DNA from: Gemmatimonadota bacterium
GTDB taxonomy: Bacteria > Orphanbacterota > Orphanbacteria > Orphanbacterales > Orphanbacteraceae
Assembly (NCBI GenBank): GCA_013002425.1
Contig: JABDJQ010000319.1
Span: 1 to 6,679, forward strand
Reading direction: 5' to 3'
DNA length: 6,679 bases
Shown piece after piece: positions 4,239 to 6,679 of this stretch (positions are counted from its first letter, which is position 1; the number at the start of each line of letters is the position of its first letter). Position numbers and translations under genes: made by a program. The notes beneath the pieces were generated by a model. That model was given only the letters and a program-made list of their open reading frames with translations, was not told the DNA's origin and searched no databases.

Positions 4239-6679
4239 GCGCGCGAGCCTCGGCGCGGCCGCCGGCGTCACCGTGGCGCTGGCTGCGCTCTACGTGACGC
4301 GCGCGGCCGTAGGCCCTGTAGTCGGAGACGGGCCCGAACTCACGATCGCGGCCCACACCCTGGGCATTCCCCATCCGTCGGGATACCCCCTCTTCACGCT
4401 TCTCTCGCGAGTCGTCTCTCTTTTCGGTGATCCCACGCGCGCCCTTCACGTTTTGAACGCGTTGTTCGCGGCCCTCGGGGTCGGTCTCATTGCGCTCCAC
4501 GTGTCGGCGCGCACGGGAACGGGCGCCGGTGTTCTGGCCGGACTGATGCTCGGGGGGTCCGCGACGCTCGTCCGGGAGGCCACGCGATACGAGGTGTATT
4601 CGTTCTGGCTCCTGCTCCTCGCGCTCCTCCTCTATCTGCCGCGTTCGCGCCCGCTTCTGTTCGTGTATGTCGCGGGTCTCGCCTTCGCGCATCACCTCGC
4701 GATTCTGTTCGTGATGCCCGCCGTAGTGGCCGCCGCCTGGCCTTACACTGTCCGCCTGTTGCGATCGCCCGCGCGCGCGGGACTGGCTGCCGCACTGTTT
4801 GCGATCGGGGTTACGGTTTACGTCTATCTTCCCGTTCGCTCCGCGCTCGGACCGGTCTGGAACTGGGGAGCGCCCTCGGATTTCGCGCGCTTTGTCGCCC
4901 ATGTGACCGGTCGCGGATACTGGGGGTATGCGGGCGGGGGCGGCGTGAACGATCTGCTTGCGTTCTGCCGCGGCCTGCCGCGTGAAATTTCGTGGGCGGG
5001 ATTCCTGCTGGTGCCGCTCGGCGCGCTTTCGCTGGTATTGCAGAGGAAATGGTACGAAGGAGCCGCCATCGCTCTCGGGATCGGCGGGATTGCCTCGTAT
5101 ATCGGATATTACGGTGTAAACGATCCCGAGCCCTATTTCATTCCGATCGTAGTATTCGCGTCGTTCCTGTTCGCGTGGGGAGTCGCATTTCTCGCTGCGG
5201 GCGTGGGACGTCTTCGCCCGGTGCTGTACATGGCGCTCGGAGCGGCGCTCGTCTGGCAGGCCGGTTCGAACGCGATCCGTTTCGATCGGAGCGACGATTC
5301 GCTTCTTACAGGTTACGTGAACGCGATCCTTCAGACGGTGCAGGAGGGTGGCGGGCTCGTCGTGGAGGGGGACACGGAGACGTTCGGGCTCTTTCACGAG
5401 CAGATCGTGAAGGGCCGGCGAACCGATATCACCGTTTTCAACTCGCTGTTCGACCTGGGACCGGAGGGACCGCTCTTCGCCGGCGAATCGCGAAGAGGGC
5501 CCGGCTGGAAGCAGGCGGCGCTGCTTGCCGCCCTGCGGGCCGGAACGCCCGTCTACACCGCCGTCGAGCAGGATCTCTTTGCCGAGCCGGGGTATGTGCT
5601 GCGCCCGCACGGTCTGCTCTATCGATGGTATCGCGAGGGGAGCCCCGGGATCGACCCGGATGTCGTGTGGGACTCCTACGATCTCGGCTTCGTGAGCGGG
5701 GTCGATCGCGATGCGGAGTTTCTCGAGCGATGGATCGCCGCGAACGTCTGGACGAAGTCCGCACGGCGGGCGTTCCGCGCGGGCGACGATGCGACCGGGC
5801 GCGCGTTCCTGCGGCGCGCCGAGGAAGTCGCGGGCGCGAGCGCGGCGACCTGGCTGAACGTCGGCCGCGTCGCGCGTGAGAACGGTGACGTGGAGGAGGC
5901 GCTCCGGCTCTTTCGCGAAGCCGCGGAGCATGCGCACGACGGGCTGGTTGCATGGAACGAGGCGGATCTCCTGATAGCGCGCGGGCTTGACGCGGAACGG
6001 GCCGACTCGCTGCTTGCGGCGGTCGCTTCGCGCGACCCCCGCCTTCGATACGCGGCGACGCTGCGGCGCGGGCGTCTCGCGATCGACGAGAGGCGTTTCG
6101 CCGCGGCGCGTGAACGGTTCCGTGAAGCGGCGCGCCTGCGCCCGGCCGCCGCGGCGCCGCAGTTCGGGCTCTGGGAAACGGGCGTACTGCTCGGAGATGG
6201 CGAGAGCGTCTCGCGCGCCCTCGACGAACTCGATCGCCTCGCGCCCGGCAGCGCGGATACCCGCGATCGCGAGGAAGCCACGTTCTTCGAAACGGCGGGC
6301 GACGAAGGCGCGGCGGATTCCGTCTACGCGATCATGCTTACGCCCGACAACAGGGACCCCTACGACTGGAACGCGGCCGCGTGGAATCAGGCGGTGCGCG
6401 ACTCCTTCCCTGCAACCGCGTTGCTCCACGCGGACAAAGCGCTCGCCCTCTCACCGGAGGACCCCTACGTACTCGACACGAAGGGGTGGGCGCTGTTCCG
6501 CATCGGGCGCTACGAACAGGCGGCGGATCATATGGACCGCGCGCTGATCGAGAAAGGGCTGACCGGTGCGGGGCCTCGATGGCGGCGGGCCATCGTGGCG
6601 CATGCCGCGGGTGACAGGGAAGCGGAAATGCGCTGGGTGTCGGAGGCCGGGCTCTGGCGCGATGACCAGACCTGGCGAA
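4222..6679 (+). CDS. DUF2723/TMEM260-like membrane glycosyltransferase with TPR tail (C-terminus beyond window)
   Basis: An open frame of 819 codons running off the right edge. Residues 1-345 hold about ten hydrophobic segments. DUF2723 hallmarks are seen: GDGPEL (Asp36, Glu39) in the first loop after the first segment; TLGIPHPSGYPLF at 46-58; WNWGAP at 213-218 with HVTGRGY ending at 233; and NDPEPYFIP at 300-308. A soluble region follows with GDTETFGLFHEQI from 383 and GRRTDITVFN after it. From about 540, alpha-helical repeats appear, the clearest being YVLDTKGWALFRIGRYEQAA, a canonical TPR. Known: this family includes human TMEM260, a protein O-mannosyltransferase of GT-C fold. Inferred: an inner-membrane glycosyltransferase using a lipid-linked sugar donor, with acceptor unknown. 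Start: the frame is closed by a stop at 4213-4215; TTG 4222 is the first start codon and gives a complete first membrane segment, but its Shine-Dalgarno is poor. GTG 4273 would cut that segment. It overlaps the previous gene by 17 bases, so coupling is likely. Confidence 0.87.
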   Translation, partial: MAISTERASLGAAAGVTVALAALYVTRAAVGPVVGDGPELTIAAHTLGIPHPSGYPLFTLLSRVVSLFGDPTRALHVLNALFAALGVGLIALHVSARTGTGAGVLAGLMLGGSATLVREATRYEVYSFWLLLLALLLYLPRSRPLLFVYVAGLAFAHHLAILFVMPAVVAAAWPYTVRLLRSPARAGLAAALFAIGVTVYVYLPVRSALGPVWNWGAPSDFARFVAHVTGRGYWGYAGGGGVNDLLAFCRGLPREISWAGFLLVPLGALSLVLQRKWYEGAAIALGIGGIASYIGYYGVNDPEPYFIPIVVFASFLFAWGVAFLAAGVGRLRPVLYMALGAALVWQAGSNAIRFDRSDDSLLTGYVNAILQTVQEGGGLVVEGDTETFGLFHEQIVKGRRTDITVFNSLFDLGPEGPLFAGESRRGPGWKQAALLAALRAGTPVYTAVEQDLFAEPGYVLRPHGLLYRWYREGSPGIDPDVVWDSYDLGFVSGVDRDAEFLERWIAANVWTKSARRAFRAGDDATGRAFLRRAEEVAGASAATWLNVGRVARENGDVEEALRLFREAAEHAHDGLVAWNEADLLIARGLDAERADSLLAAVASRDPRLRYAATLRRGRLAIDERRFAAARERFREAARLRPAAAAPQFGLWETGVLLGDGESVSRALDELDRLAPGSADTRDREEATFFETAGDEGAADSVYAIMLTPDNRDPYDWNAAAWNQAVRDSFPATALLHADKALALSPEDPYVLDTKGWALFRIGRYEQAADHMDRALIEKGLTGAGPRWRRAIVAHAAGDREAEMRWVSEAGLWRDDQTWR
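5840..6679 (+). other. TPR-repeat region of the DUF2723 protein
   Basis: From about residue 540 to the window edge the protein is alpha-helical and repeated. ATWLNVGRVARENGDVEEAL, RRGRLAIDERRFAAARERF and YVLDTKGWALFRIGRYEQAA each fit the TPR pattern of a small residue at position 8, a hydrophobic at 11 and Ala at 20, usually with a Pro near the unit end. The middle units are degenerate. TPR arrays bind proteins, so this part may recruit a partner or an acceptor protein. It would face the same side as the soluble domain before it. Confidence 0.7.

Noticed and set aside
2958..4271. Minus-strand open frame of 437 codons opposite the NPP-like lipoprotein gene
   Set aside because: The sense strand has a full lipobox and an ordered metal-binding set. 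The antisense product has low-complexity basic composition and no ribosome binding site or motif.
4132..6429. Very long minus-strand open frame (765 codons) opposite the glycosyltransferase gene
   Set aside because: Its translation is arginine-rich, lacks any recognisable motif and crosses a gene boundary. The sense strand here has clear DUF2723 and TPR motifs. Long antisense frames arise in GC-rich genes that seldom use the codons complementary to stops.

Overview
The window is GC-rich, gene-dense bacterial DNA. It carries one leftward gene cut by the left edge and, divergent from it, a tightly packed rightward run of three genes whose last member is cut by the right edge. The two lipoprotein-type signal sequences, the exported metalloprotease and the large TMEM260-like membrane glycosyltransferase fit a Gram-negative envelope. 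The gene content resembles uncultured or little-studied lineages such as candidate phyla of the FCB group or deltaproteobacterial relatives. The exact taxon cannot be fixed from this sequence; there is no rRNA, tRNA or other phylogenetic marker.

Layout. (1) Positions 1-1406, minus strand: the N-terminal 468 residues of a secreted zinc metalloprotease of metzincin type, with a signal peptide, a HEGGH zinc helix, a putative Met-turn and a calcium-binding acidic loop. The C-terminus lies outside the window. (2) Positions 1407-1554: a short divergent promoter region with a plausible sigma-70-like element on each strand and a good Shine-Dalgarno sequence for each flanking gene. (3) Positions 1555-2919, plus: a lipoprotein of the sulfatase branch of the alkaline-phosphatase superfamily whose formylglycine motif is replaced by a Thr-Leu-Ala-Ala-His sequence. 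(4) Positions 2916-4238, plus: a second lipoprotein of the same superfamily but of the nucleotide pyrophosphatase/phosphodiesterase type, with an ATGA overlap to its predecessor. (5) Positions 4222-6679, plus: a polytopic DUF2723/TMEM260-like protein (GT-C glycosyltransferase type, putative protein O-mannosyltransferase) with a soluble domain and a C-terminal TPR array, overlapping the previous gene by 17 nt and running off the right edge.

How they may work together. Genes 3-5 overlap, so they are almost certainly one transcript and translationally coupled. Two surface- or periplasm-facing metal-dependent phospho/sulfo-transfer or hydrolysis enzymes are made with a membrane glycosyltransferase. 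The simplest inference is an envelope module that glycosylates exported proteins or lipids and adds, trims or removes phosphate- or sulfate-type groups. That role is inferred from families and gene order only. No mobile element, CRISPR array, RNA gene or recognisable terminator was seen.
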